Shown here one piece after another: positions 20,202 to 33,859 of a stretch of DNA of 64,000 bases. The stretch's first letter is position 1; each line of letters opens with the position of its first letter. The stretch spans positions 62,001 to 126,000 of the forward strand of contig JAQGEQ010000258.1 in the NCBI GenBank assembly GCA_034620365.1, given 5' to 3'. Below the pieces are notes generated by a model, which was given only the letters and a program-made list of their open reading frames with translations, searched no databases and had not been told where the DNA came from. Origin of the DNA: Pegea sp. RAD2-039. Taxonomy: Eukaryota; Chordata; Thaliacea; Salpida; Salpidae. The position numbers were made by a program, and so were the translations under genes.

Positions 20202-23200
20202 TTAAATATCATTTAAAGCTATATTATAGCTCTTTTTGTTCAAATATTCAAGCATCATTTCTTCTAGAGCTGTTAGCCGTTTTTCAACATCTTGTAGCAT
20301 TTTAGCTCCAGCATTACAAGTCTTGTTTAATATCATGAAAGTTTGACTTATTGATTCAAATTTAGAGTTAAAGGCATCAAAATTGTTTACATTATTAGTA
20401 GTAACTTCACGCTGTATATCCAACTCCATTTCGATATGTTGAAGCCTGGATTTCGATATTAATGGGCTTTCCACCATTTTATAGGATAACTTTTGTTCCT
20501 AGAAAGTTTGTACAAATTAAATCTTTGTTTAAATATGTTTGCCGATTAGAATTAAAGTATTTTGAAAACTATTCAGTAAACATGTAGTTGTTCGATTTTG
20601 TAAAAATTACAAAGCTACTTTATAGTTTAGATACTGGCAAACCAATAAGAAATTGAAACAGAAATAATTCTTATTAAAAAATAAAATTTAATTCTTTAAA
20701 ACAAAAAATCACATTCAATGAAAAATTTCTAATGATTTCAATTCATGGAAGAAATTTTTAAACTCTTTCCAGCCGAACGCTTAAAAAAACATTTCTGAAA
20801 ACAACACATAAAACATTATAAACAATTATAAGCAATCTAAGCCATGGTTGAAATCAATGAAGAAAGTTTTTTTATTTGTTTACTTCTGAATAAACAAGAA
20901 TCTTTAAGTGATTTCATTTTTAATATCATGAAAGTTGTCAGAAGTGTAATGATGTGTCACTTGATACGGAAGTTAATCAAATTACTTTAGATTCGTCATT
21001 TGAAAACGTTTACGTCATTTTAATAACAAGATTTGCAAAATTAAAAGTATAGATGATTTAACAGTTAGAAAAATGGATTATTCACAATCTTTTTTAATAT
21101 CTAAACCAGTTTTGAATACTTACCTCTATAAAGTTTTCCTGAAACTGTTTTTTTAAACTTTCTTTTGCAAAGTTTATTTTTGTGTTTACTTCCATTTCCT
21201 GTTTAATAACTCGTTGTTTTAACATTTCAATTTCGTTAATACTCTTCAAAAGCAGTAAAAAGCAAGCAACTATCAAACATGTTGAAAAAAACAAATAGAA
21301 TATTAAAAAGATCCGTGATAATTCTGAAAAATATAAGTTTATATTTTAATTTGAAAAAAGATAATTCAAATAGTTTAGGTAACAAGTCAGTCTTTCAGTG
21401 TCAAGTAAATGTAAAACATTAAAGAAAAAGATTTGTATATTTTAAATGAATTTCAAACATTTAACTTTTTATCTGTTGATGTATAAAAGCAGCATACTTT
21501 TACAACATCCTGAGCTGGTTTCAGCTGAATCTTTGAATAATTTGGAGTTCGGATGATGGACTGCTTTTTTTAGATCAAGAGCATCGGTTCTGCATGAAGA
21601 TTTTTATAAAAAAACGTTTAATAAATTCTTTAAAGATTAGATAGAATATAAAAGACAAACAAAATCACTAGATCAGAATATCAAACAAATTCACAACGTA
21701 TTTTCTGGTGATATTATTGCAAAACGATTGAATAGCCACAGTAGAAATAATGTTAACTAAATATCTATAGAGTTAAATGGAGTATTTGAAAAATATAACC
21801 ATGATTAAAATATTCAAGGCCATTACTTTAATCACAGTTTGTTAGAAAGATTTTTATCTTGTTGTTTTTTTAAGCGAAAAAATATTTTTTTAGATCATGA
21901 ATAAAAATTAAATGATAAAACGTTTGTAGAAATATTGTTAATGTCTGCGTGTACTTATAAATAATTAACTCTTTTAGTGAGTTTTCACAACTTTTCTTGA
22001 GAATAATAAAACTGCTATTACTGTAAGATATGTTCAAGCAAACAAATACTTAAGATGATATCCATAATCGAGAAGTTTTTGGAAGTAAAAAAGTTCGACT
22101 TTTATCAGATTATAGGTCATAACGACTTGTCGAAGCTAGTGAATAGCCACTTAAATTGTAGAAGTTTACCGGAAAAAAGATAAAGAGTTGATAAATTTGA
22201 ATAGTCTATGACCTTTATAGAAGTAATAAGTCAATTTCCGTAAATAAACATTTGAAAAAATTCCAAGAGTTATTATCAGCCAATCGAAATTGAACTTTGA
22301 AAATATGTAAAGATGACTTCCTAATAGCCTACATAAAAGAATTGATACCTAAAGATTTTATTATTGTATTAGGTTTTAAAAGCTGATTATTTTCAACAAA
22401 AATGCTTTAAAAAGTTTAATTAGGAGATTAAAATTAAAAGTTTGTCTTATTTATAGCTACTGTTTGGAAGCCAAATTTAAGGATCAGTCCTTATATATTT
22501 TCCACTTCTTATACATGTCACAAAAAATCATATAAGGTTCATAAACTTAATCAAAATGTAAATGTGTGTGTTAGTGGTTATTGGTCGATGAGTCCTTAAT
22601 CATATGACAGTTTCTATGACGTGTTTCCGCTTTTTTTGTAGAAATGTTTAACAGTAAAAATAAAGATTAAATCTAACTTTTCTATAATCTTAATTTTATA
22701 GCTTTGTGCTACAATATGTTTAAAGTCTTAAAAATCTTCAGGATTTCAATCTGCGAAAGTATGTTATTGAAAAAGGAACACTTTGAGTCAATTGACTTCT
22801 TTGACACAAAGTTGAACTGTGTTGACGATAGATAAGATAAGCTTTCAAGTAATTAATCATAAACACCTGTATCATCACAGATGTTATCAGATATCAAATT
22901 AACTATACTAAATATTGAAACTAAACTGGTTAAAACATTTTAAAGTGCTTTCGCGCATTTAGCTTTGCTTATTTATAATATAAACAAATCATAATCACCT
23001 TCCATTTAAAGTGTTTTCTTCAAATGTTGCAGGGTAAGCTGAAAAAACTGCTGAGGCCTTGGAATCATTTCGTAGTTTTAACTCATCATCTGAAATAAAC
23101 TTTTATTAAAAATAAAAATTCATTTTTTAAATAATTTATGTTTCAATTTACTTGTACTAGCTGCCGACAAATAGTCTGGTACTAAATTGGGGTCATTTAT

Positions 23201-23237
23201 TGCCTGTGTTCGACTTCTACTTCCTTTAGTATCTTTT
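20202..23237 (-). CDS. Unrecognised protein with one membrane segment and coiled coils (partial)
   Basis: I do not recognise this gene. The two 3' exons are well supported and join in phase: 21124-21323 and 20202-20498 (stop TAG-class codon at the low end of the latter). The first encodes a membrane segment (RIFLIFYLFFSTCLIVACFL and following Leu), then a charged coiled coil (about 45 residues). The last exon encodes 98 aa of further amphipathic helix containing LQHIEMELDIQREV and MLQDVEKRLTALEEMM. Upstream exon-like blocks on the same strand are 23158-23237 (DPNLVPDYLSAA), 22999-23089 (ASAVFSAYPATFEEN) and 21489-21563 (IIRTPNYSKIQLKPAQD). I could not join the last of these in phase to its neighbours, so the 5' half is provisional. 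It could be an independent gene or the far 3' end of the CCDC175-like gene upstream on the same strand. The TM plus coiled-coil layout suggests an endomembrane or nuclear-envelope tether, by inference only. Confidence 0.45.
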
Positions 23238-24719
23238 CTACAAAAAAAGTTTAACTTACAAAAAGGAAGTCACTTGTCATTTCCCATTAAAAATTAATTG
23301 AATGATTATAACACGTTATAAACAAAAAAAATAATTTTTTAAACTAAGTTAAAAACTTTACAATATTTATCTATTAGTACTTTTTCAAAGAACTCTTAAC
23401 TAGTCCGTCTTCATCTGATTCATATGTAAGCTTGTACATAATCTAAAGTAGCTGCCCAAACTGTTTGTAATATTTCTACTCAAGTAATTATCATATATTA
23501 GTAGTAGTTTAAATTTACCAAATTGACAGTTTTTGAAACTTTAGTAAGTTAGACAAGCAAAGAGTAAATTGAAAATGAGTTTCTTAGAAGCCTTGTATCA
23601 ACTAGAGACAATTGATATCTTTTGTGTACTTAGCTTTCAGATACATCAAATTGTAAGATCAAAAATTATCTGAGGGTCTTATATATATTTGCAACTTTAA
23701 GAATCAAAAAGTTGATCAAAGTTCACTTGGAAAATGACAAAGAAGATTTGAGTAATCAACGAAAACTTCATATCTAATATAAAAATTATAATTTTAAATA
23801 ATTTTTTTTTAATTTGTATGGAAAACTGTTGAACAACTATTTACAGAAGATTGAAAAAACAATGTCTTACTCAGAATATAGCTAGTTTAATGCTCAAACA
23901 TAACATTTCAGATCTGACAGAAAATAATAAAATTGATATTAAAACAAAATGTATCTATAATCTAAATGCATTAATTCTAAAAAACTTTGTCATAAGAGAT
24001 GGATTAAGCACTTAATAAAATCAAAGTTTATGTAAACGATTATATACTATTTAGAAAACTTTTTCTCAAATAATACGTGTGCCAGTTCATTTACAGAATT
24101 ACCTTACGTATGATGGCGTCAATTGATTATATCACATGAACTTCAACACTTCTTTTTCTTCTAATATGAAAATATCTGGTTTTATTTACAAACTATTATA
24201 AACCATGAATCAACAATTATTTAACATAAATATTTAATATTCTGTTTGTGAGGTTAAATAAGGTGTTTACGATTTTTCTGAACATATTGATTTTCTTTCT
24301 GTGATTTGAAACCATCATTGAAAAGTTTTACGCTAGCTTGGTCTGTGAAGCATACCATACCAAATGTCAAAAGTTTCAATTTCAATTCAATCTCAAAAAA
24401 TTAAACAAATCTAACACTAAACATGTCAGTTCTGGTATTACTAAGCTAACTGTGTAAAAGCCATGAAAAGTTCAATAAACCAAGTCGAAGTAAGTGTGTT
24501 TTGCTAAGCTGCAAGATTCATACTGAGATTAAAACCTTAATTTTCGAAAACGACATTAGTAAGAAAGAAGTGAGAAATGAAATTCAAACTCAGAAGTTCT
24601 CAGACTAAAAAAACTTTGGAAATTCAAACTTGTTTCATTCAAAGAAGTTTTCTCAATAAAAAAACAACTTAAAGGCCGTAGGCTGAAATATCTCTTCAAC
24701 TATGAAGTCCCAAACGTAA

Positions 24720-26110
24720 ACTTCTGCTAAGAACTCTAAATCTCTCTATATATCTATTTCAACCATCCTCAAGTTCGTAACTGATAAACAAATTTGCTCG
24801 GGAGAATGAGGATAGTCTGCTATCAATACCCATCGACATTCTGCCTTTTTATGTCAACCCCCAGCTTCCTAGGATCGATAATACCTCTACTACTAATGCT
24901 ATTAAAACCCTTTAAATAATCTGCCATTCAAATACTGTAAAATTAGATCTATAGATCAAGAGGTAGACCTTTTGCTTCACTATCTTGACTCCAATCAAAT
25001 CGACTTAGCTATCTAATAGAATTTTTAACCCAAATATATATCCCCCAGGCTATGATATCATTGGGTACTATTGATTTGACACTAAAGCAGATGGTACTTG
25101 CTTACTTTATAAAAGTGACATATAAGGTCAACAGGTTTATATAGATATAAATTCTTTCTCATTTTTCAAGAACAGTTTTGACGTTAGTTGTGTCTTTTTA
25201 ACTAGAAACCTAAAGTCAGATTTTGCTGTATCACTACTATTCGACATCTACGATGTTATTAGTGATACTACGCGTTATATTCCTTTGTACTTATCTTTTG
25301 ATATTTAGATGATTCTGCCCACAAAACTTTTTCAATTCCACATCTATATATTTAAACTCAATAGCTGAGAGTTGTGTTTACGAACCCATGCAATAAGTAA
25401 TTTAGCATAACTCAAAAATTTTATTTTCCATATTTTTATATATTTTTTAAACATAATTTACTCTTTTCAATTGGTTTAGCTTTTTTAATATTTATAACCA
25501 AAATTACATTTAATTAATTTTTCATTTTCTTCAAGTTTAGTACTTTTCCAATGGAAGAACTACATCCAAGTCCATAAAAAAATATAGAAATCAACTACTA
25601 AACTAACCTACTAGTATCTTTCGCTAGTAGCTTCTGCTAAATCTTCGAATTGATTATTTCACAGAAATTTACTTTCTTAATATCAATCTGGATTACTTTC
25701 TCAAAGATCCTCTAGTGATCAGGCATTTTCCTGTCTCTGGTAGTGGTTAGTAATCTAACTGATAATATCATTCATACAGAAATTCTCAACTAATTTAATA
25801 AAAGATCTACTCTTTCTCTTGAGTTGAGCCATTTCTTAAAAATAGACAACAGCAGGTCAACATTGGTAACTCTATTTCAAGTGTTCAGTGTTATTCCCCA
25901 AGAGTATAGTATTGGCTCTCTTTTCTTCAATATTTATATAAATAATGTTACAGAATGTTATTTATCTCTAAAAGTTTTGGAAAACTTAATGATTCTTGTC
26001 GACGACACTAAGCTTAACAATTCTGACTATTCAGTCTTTTTTGTAGTCTACTAATCTTCAATCAGATAATTAAATCTAGCTGCCGACAAATGTTTCAATA
26101 AATGAACTTT
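24720..26110 (+). mobile_element. Decayed non-LTR retrotransposon (CR1/Jockey-like), endonuclease and RT relics
   Basis: Translated fragments, broken by stops and frameshifts, follow the order expected of a LINE. Near 25035-25100 a YPPGYDIIGYY-like piece followed by DGTCLLY recalls the endonuclease phrase P.GY...R.DR...GGG..LY. At 25824-26054 one open frame contains VIPQEYSIGSLFFNIYINNV and VDDTKL, matching the RT phrase VPQGSILGPLLF.IYIND...FADDTKL. The catalytic box reads VDDT, but the flanking frame is interrupted. Not functional. It separates the CCDC175-like exons from the membrane/coiled-coil exons. Confidence 0.72.
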
Positions 26111-27368
26111 TAAACTAATACAACGTTTTCTGATTTCGATTTATACAACAACAAAATTTCCCAATTTTCTGTCATTAAAAATCTGAGTACTTTTATCCCC
26201 CATAACTAAAAACTATTAACTACTTAAATTACTTCTTCAGAATTGATCTATACCAAATTCTCAAAACGTTCAAAAGCCATACATATTATACATATACATA
26301 CTGTACATTTTTTCACTGCATACATCTGTCCCAATTCATTAGAAGGTCACTTACTTGAAAAGTTTTTTTAGGTTAAATTTAGCTTTTATTCTGACAGAGA
26401 TTTACTTGTGTCTTTGCAGTGTTTCCAATTTTTCTACATTAATATATAAAACTGCAACACTGAAAAATTTTTTATTTTCTCTTTGCAGTCATATTGTTTT
26501 TTGTGTTCGCTGTAAGAGCTGTATAATTTGTTATCTGCAGCCATATAATTTGTTTTATTGATTAAGAGTTGTATCAGTCTTATATGACTACCTGCTGTTT
26601 GTTTAGTGTAATGTACGATCACTTCTGCCTTTAAAAATCTTTGATTTACGTTTTACGGTGTATATTTAGAATAGTTTTCTTTGTGAAATTCATTTTAAAA
26701 AAATTTTTATTACTTAAAAAAAAAAACTAGTAAAATTACCTGTACATTAACATTAAGAAAAGTTTAATAATCAATCATTTAAGGAGCTTCTTTTACTATT
26801 TTTATTTTAACTTTTAATACTGCTTATAGTGATAGAAAGATATTATAAGCTTTTCTAATTTTAATGATTCTTGACAACAAATTTGTACATCAGTTAGTTG
26901 CTTAATTCTCACATTTTGAATAGAAGAAACAACGGTTTATTTCTATCATTATAGGCTCAACAGTTTTTATTTCTAACTAAATGTAGCTCATATAATAATT
27001 TTAAAAGAAGCTGTCTTCTGTCAAAAAATAGTTTCGAAAGTCTAGTTTGCTTCAGAGTGTCTTCTTTTCTTTAGATCATTACAATATTCATAAAGTTTCT
27101 AATCTTTTGTTTTTTTCAAATCTAAAAAAATTACTTTTTGTGAATCAAGCATAAAATGTTCATAAAAGTTGTAAGCTGATCATTTTACAAAAAATCTAAA
27201 GGTTTTATCTATCTACTTTAAACAGCTAATATGTAACATCTCTTAGAAAGCATTGCTGGCAAAATTTCTTTAAAGCTCTTTTCTCAAGGAGCTGCTTTAG
27301 ATTCTTTAAGTTACTAATTTCAAGTTTACAACAAAACAAAAAATAACAATAATATAAATTATTTTTAC

Positions 27369-30300
27369 CTGTAACTATTGACATCAAACAATTTTCTTGG
27401 TTGGCTTTAAACTGATAATACTTTTCTCTAAATTGTTCGATTTTGTCTCGAAGGAACGTTGCAGCGCAACGATTTTCATTCTAAAATTTGATTTTGAAGT
27501 TAGGAAGAAAATTAACTTTTCAATCTTTCAAAACAAATTTTTCGCCTATCAATCAAGTTAAAATACTAAATTCTTATCTCTGAATATATCTAAGATTGTT
27601 CTAATATTATGTTCTAAGTCAAAATGTGATGCTGAGCTGAACGATTTTAAAAGCTAATATTTTGAAATGTTTATCAAAAAACTGTTTATAGATAATTATT
27701 TTTATCATCCTATTCAAACCTGAAAGTCTTCAACCTCTTGAAAATCTTCTTTCATGTCATCACTAAATTGCAGACTTATTTTTCTTGTGCACTCAATTAA
27801 TTCAAGCAACTTATTTTGCAAGTTTTTTAGTTTGTCTGGTGCTTCAATAACATCAGTTATTATAATTGAAATCTGTCTAAAGTGTTCTGAGAAAATCAAA
27901 TTATTAATTTCTTTTATATTCCAAACAACAATTGAAAAGATTTACGTTTAATGTACTTGACATTATCATGTATTTTGCTGACAAACAGTTTGTTTTCCTT
28001 GGCTATTAAATTATCTAAAGTAAGAATCTCTTTGATTTGTTTTCCTAAGAGCAGAAGCTGACCAAGATTAAAAATATCTTGATCAATAACTTTTTTGTTT
28101 ATCGCTCTTAAACTTGATTTGACAATTTCAATATGAAAGCGCACATCTTTAAATAGTCACAAGTATGCTTGTTATATGAAATTGTTTGAGGTAGGTTAAA
28201 GAGTTAAGCATAGACAATTTTTAGATTACTTAGTATAGTTTAAAATGTTGTTAGTTCTCTTGATTCTTTTAAAATCAAAATGCATTCTCACCTTCAACGT
28301 GATTATTATACTTTGTGTAATCTGTAGCCAATGTGTTAACTTCAGCTAAAAATTGTATCATTGAAGATGTACTTTTTTGAACCTTTAATTTCTCCTCCTG
28401 ATATATATTTTGCAATTCTTCTAGACTTGGAAGTTGTTCTGATATTCTCCTTGTAAGAGTAGTCTTAGATGCCTATTTGAAATATCTATTTAATATTTTT
28501 CTTAAGAGTAAATAGTTAAATATTTTTATAATTTTTTTTTTCAGGTAAAAGTTTAGATCTTTATACAATTTTCATAATCTTATTATGCTCTTGTGATAAG
28601 CATTAATGACATCGAACATTTTCAAGCTTTAAAACAATCCTTACAAATACCAATTTATTTAGTCTCTAAGTTTACAAAGATATTATGAATATTCTAAAGC
28701 ACTATTTCATGCATCCTTATTTTCTAAGCTGAGATCCGAAGCAGTAGATGGAAAGAAGTTGGCAGTCATACTTCCTTTTTGTTCATACATGAACCTTGAT
28801 TATAATGAAGAGGAGTGTGTCCTGAAATAAACTACTGCTTAAGTCTGATGTTTAGTGATATGGCCAAGTGACATCAAAGTTGAAGGATTATAAATTTTCT
28901 GCCTGGGTTTGTTTCCATGCCCTTTGCTTCTCCCGAAGTAAACACAAGGCAATGGTATTATTTGCTTATAGTTTGAGAAGATACTTCACGTATCTCGTAT
29001 CTCTAATGATTGTGTGGGATTTGAACCCACAAATGTAAATCACAATAGATAAGCAGTTAATCAACTTAATAATACGTATGTTATAATTATATTATGTTGC
29101 TTATAGACAAAAATTACTTTATCAACTTCTAATGTTTGCTGAATTTTATCTAATTGATCTTTTAATTCAACAATTATCTTTTTAAACTCGGCTTCATTTT
29201 TTGGTACTTGATCGTTTAAATTGTTTATTATTTTTTTATAATTTTCTGTTTTAGCTTTAGTATCTTCATGTGATTTTTCAATAGATTCTTTTTGTTTTCT
29301 AAAAACAATAAATGAATATAAATTGATTATAGCAAAATAAATACAAGATTATCAGATAAAAATATAAGTACTTAGTTGTAGTTTTAAAAATAGTTAAGTT
29401 TTTTATTGTAATGTGTAATGCAAACTGCTAACTATAAAAAAGTTAGTTTGTCGACTTATTTTCTTACCGGGTTTTTTCTATTGAATCTGATAACTCTTCT
29501 ACAGTTGATTGATGCTTTTCATCTAGATTTTTTAGTTGCAAATCTGTTTCACCAAATTCTTCTTTTATTTTTGACCTAGTAATAGTTAAATCAAAATCAT
29601 TTAAATGTCTTATGTTGAAATCATTATAGCTACAGAATTACCCAACAGACTGTTCCCAATCTAAAGCTGTCTCAAGTTCCTCTACTTCGCTTTCTAAAGA
29701 TGCCTGAATCTGTTTTCGTCTAAAAATACTCTTAGCTTTGAGTTGAGATAAGTAGCTTGTTTTTTCATTTTGTGATTTTACCTCTTCAGTTAACGAAATC
29801 ATCTAGTTATTAATTATCAGTCAACATAAAGTTAGTACAAGGATTCAGATGATGAGTTTTATAAAGATACCTTTTGAACAGTTTTTCTGCACTTTGAGTT
29901 AAGTTGCCCTTTTTCAGACTCATAGTATGATAACTGATCGAAACGTTTTCCGAGTGTTTTATCGATGTTCCTCACTCTTTGGCTAATTGATAATGATCTC
30001 TGCTTCAACTGGTTTGTGTTATCGATGAGCTTTTCTGTTTCACTATTTTGGTTGTCAATTAGTTTCTACGAAAAGATAACATTTTTATAAACGTTACTTA
30101 CAGTTATAATAAAACTTCATACATGAAAAAAGCAAAGTCAAAACCAATCTAATGGAAAGATAAGAAATTATTAACGCTAAGTGCTTCAAACAGGCAACTA
30201 AGATAATTTGAAATTCTGCAAGAAAAGAAGAAAGAACTCAAAGAAGAATTTCATACTAAGAAAATAATATTTTTAAATGGGACTGTTCAATAACAATTAT

Positions 30301-32554
30301 TACCTTAAAACGCTTTGCTATGGTTTGTCTTTCTAGTCTTTTGGCATTTAAACCCATCTTTAAAGTCTTTTGCTTTTGTAGGTGATTGTCAATCAAAGTT
30401 TGCACTTTAATTATCTGTCAAAGGTTAATTAGCTATTTAAATTAAATTTTATGCTCAATACCTTTCATCAACTGTATTAATGTCTTACGAGGCTAATATT
30501 TAAAACTATCTATTTGAAAGTCTATAAATTTGCTAAATTTATGTTAATTCAAATTATGTTTATATAAAAAATATTTAATTGTTTTTTCAAAATAGTATTA
30601 AATTATGACAAATTTCTACAAAATAAATTAATTATAGAAATTATAAAAGCAGTTTAAACAATAAAATATTGGTCACACATACTAAATAAAAAGCCTCTGA
30701 AACTTTTGTGTTGATATACTTTAAACGATGTATATGAATGTCATCATTTTAGAAAATTTAAAATGTCAAAATATTACTGCTTATCAGTCATTCAATTTGA
30801 TGGCATTCATTAATTACTAATTATTATGATAATGACTCTCTACATAGAGTTCTATACGGACGATACACGCTAGCTACAACAGTCTAGTGCCGAATGACAG
30901 TGGTCTATACAAGAATGACCTTTCAAACATTTACATTAGAAGCAAAATACATTACTGTTGCACCACACTAATATATACAAAATAATATGTTATATAAGTA
31001 TACGGACATAACCTTAGATTGAAAAATTGATTTTTGTCTGACAATAGTTTGATATAAGTTGTTTTGATGTTGCTGCTTCTGGCGGATTTTTTGAATTTCA
31101 TTTAATACTAATTGAAGTTTTTCTCTTTCTTTATCTGTTTTTGTTTCTTGTTGATCAAACTAAAAGAATTTTAGTTTTAGTTGTGTGTAATCATACTAAA
31201 AATCACTTTAAACCAAATAAAAAAACTATAGTAGATTGAATCAACTTTCAGCTAGCTTACTTTATTTTTCCAAACAGCAGAAACTTTTTGGGTAGAAGAC
31301 AAATATTCTGAGATGCCTTTTATATAAATATTTGCTTTGCTATTGCTTTCAAGCAAAAGTTTTTTGACGTAATCAGTTTCTTTCAGCAGGGAATGTTTCT
31401 TCTTTCTAAAAATACTCATTAAACTTGAAATTGATCTAAATTTCTATAATCATTATAAAACTACTGCACTCAAGATTGAATTAACTTCAAGATTTTGTCG
31501 TTGTTACAGATTTAAAGCTAAAAGTAATTACTTGGATGTTGAAATATCCAGCTTTGATTGAGTTCTTAAACCGATGACACCAGATATTTTTTCTGCTAGG
31601 TTTTCCCAGTATTCTTTCAGTTCATTTGATTTTGCTTTTAATGCCTTTTGCTCCTCATATAAACGTCTTTCCATCTTTATTGTCAGGAATTTTTTTATAA
31701 ATATGAGTGCAAACAGTTGTAATATATGTATTCCATAAGACCAACAATTATGAAAGCATTTAATTAACTTGAAATACAACATAAAACAAATATTTATGAT
31801 TTACTTAGTAATATTAAACCAACATTACATCATTTGCAAAATAGGTTACTTACTGCTTTTGTATCTTCTAGGTCAAGTTGATTTTGTTGGATTGTACTAT
31901 TTCTATTATCAGCTACTCGATGATTTGCGAGCCTTGTTTCGATTTTCAATTTTCTCTAAGTTTTGTCAATTATGAAACTGATAATAAGAAGTAATCAATT
32001 TAAGTTGTTTTTTAAAAACCTTTTCTATTTCATGTTGCTCAGTTAAGCGAGGATAGGCATCTTGTATTGATTGAGTTTTGAGATTAATCGTTTCAAGCTC
32101 ATCAATTATGTCCTTTCGCTGCTGATGCAATTCTTTTATACACTCAATTAAATAGTTCAAATGCCCCTTGGCTTCTTCACCTTAATAATGGAAATATTTT
32201 AGTAGATTTTCAATATAAGAAAAGATTAGAGATAAACTTTTTGAATAGCTTTTACTCAATAATTATAAGGTTAATAATAATTTTAGCTTAATCTAATATT
32301 TATATAAAAATTGATATGTATTGAAATAATTATAGAAAAAGTAAGCTGGGTAATATTCAAGAAATTGATTTTTATATAAATTATATATGGTTTTCATGTG
32401 AACAATTTCATAGATACTTAAATTACTTAAACATAATTCATTGTATATGTTAAGCTAAATTATTAAACTTACAGTTTCTTACAGAACTTTCTGAAAATCC
32501 AAGATCTAATAAGCCCTGTATAGCATGTTTCCATTGAAAACTTGTACAAGCCAT
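27369..32554 (-). CDS. CCDC175: CCDC175-like coiled-coil protein (3' end unresolved)
   Basis: Fifteen minus-strand exons join in phase, giving at least 732 aa: 32473-32554, 32020-32180, 31854-31955, 31532-31674, 31261-31405, 31013-31159, 30304-30414, 29871-30065, 29642-29802, 29468-29575, 29118-29298, 28292-28472, 27946-28146, 27720-27886, 27369-27480. The product is almost wholly Lys/Glu/Leu-rich coiled coil. The N-terminus (ESSVRNCEEAKGHLNYLI, then RKDIIDELE) matches the CxEEAK...RK..IDLLE region of vertebrate CCDC175. The later ISEQLPSLEELQNIY and YNNHVEDVRFHIE match its LPQLQVAEQEY and ISNMEDVKQEL. Human CCDC175 is about 793 aa, so little is missing at the C-terminus. Exon 15 ends in phase 1 with donor gtaaaaat. 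The exon at 23158-23237 would continue it for only 12 more codons before TAA. The ATG at 32554 follows no in-frame alternative. It is divergent from TTC16. Function is unknown; vertebrate CCDC175 is, to my recollection, testis-biased. Confidence 0.6.
28735..29035 (-). repeat. Interspersed repeat family B, copy 1 (intron of CCDC175-like gene)
   Basis: A patch less AT-rich than its surroundings. Its minus strand aligns by eye with 63755-63900: both have gagaagcaaag followed by an (a/g)caaaccc block, agaaaat, and a region ending near cagcat/cagtag. At 28999-29030 the minus strand has ggttcaaatccc, a good RNA polymerase III B-box. I found no convincing A-box or tRNA cloverleaf, so a SINE-like or LINE-tail origin is only possible. 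Confidence 0.5.
30822..30985. repeat. Interspersed repeat family A, copy 2 (intron of CCDC175-like gene)
   Basis: Same family and orientation as the copy at 14340-14518, but lacking about 50 bp in the middle. Conserved parts include gacgatacacgctagc, gtgccgaatgacagtggtct and the 3' gcaaaatacattactgtt. Confidence 0.72.
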
Positions 32555-33859
32555 CTTTAAAAAATATAAAAAAATTCTCGAAAACTTTCTCCAGCTGATT
32601 AAAAGTTATTTTTAAGATGTTTAAGTGATTATTGGTGTTATAGATATTATTTCGCAACAATGCTTTCTATGATCGAGAAAAAGTAAATACTTTTAATGGT
32701 AATATTTTATATGGAAAAAAGGGTGTTTAATCAAATTACTTTCAAAATGTATAACCTGTTTTACTTAGTTTTAAAATGATTTTTTTGTAAAATTAATATC
32801 GAAAAAACTTCGTTGAGAAATTATTTGGTTATCTTTTTAAATATTGTTCTTCTTGCACACATATAGTTTTTATATAATTTATACATGAGATTTAAGGATA
32901 AAAATTATTCGAATCTGTATAAAGTTTAAATAAATTCTGACAAATTGAAGCCAAAATTTTTTTAACATTGTGATTAAAAGGATTTGTATGTCGAAAACTG
33001 CCGTGTTTACACACTAGATTTATTATTTAAAACCTTTTGCTATATTTGTCTATAACTTTACCGCTAAACTAGGCTAATTTTATTAGTAAACACTTAGATA
33101 AACATTTTATAAATATATAACTAAGATACGAAAAGCCAACTAACAAAATATTCATATTGAATATATAGGAGTAAATTAGGAGAAAACTAAACCTATTCAA
33201 AAAGTTGAAAATTGAAATTTTGTAAAAATTGTTTTCCGATGTTTTGAATTCATATTATCATTATCGTTTAATTTCTTTTGATTTTTGAATATATAAATTT
33301 GATGTCTATAATGAAATGGTTTAGCGTTGATAGACATTATCCCAATAACAAGCTTAGCGCATTAGTGACGCATAGTGACAGTAAGCAGTAGTTACCGGCA
33401 CGCCCGCTTATCAAGTATGTTTTGATTTAATTTTTTTTAAGAGTTTATATATATTCCGACTTTAAACTTGAAATTTATTTATTAATTACAATAAACACAA
33501 AAGAGAGTGCCTGAAGAGAGCACCTCTCGCTAACACACATTCTCAGAAATAATAATACTTTATAGTATAATTTATACGATGAAAATGTGGTTCAAATATG
33601 TCTTTGTTTATTATTTTTAGAGTTAAAGAAACAATTGAACAAAGTTGAAAAAATATAAAATGAGTTGATCTACTATAAGTTTGTAATTTATTATAGATTT
33701 ACTATTTATTTCACACTCAATTGATTTTTAATAATTATTATTTGTTAATTATGCCATATTTTTTTAGATATTTTCTTTTAAAGAAAAAATTTTTCATAAT
33801 AGCTTGAAAAATGCAGTTTTATTAAAATGATAATTTATTTTAGCTTTTTTTAATACTTT
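32555..33859. promoter_or_regulatory. Divergent intergenic region between CCDC175-like gene and TTC16
   Basis: About 1.3 kb separates the two start codons, which point away from each other. Most is AT-rich, but 33350-33415 is noticeably richer in G+C and contains gttacc at 33391-33396. That matches one half of the RFX X-box used by ciliary genes, and tgacgc lies nearby. The second X-box half is not evident. Shared promoter function is inferred from geometry alone. Confidence 0.35.

Noticed and set aside
28999-29030. Possible tRNA gene around ggttcaaatccc
   Set aside because: No acceptor stem, anticodon arm or A-box at the right spacing. It is better explained as part of a dispersed repeat.
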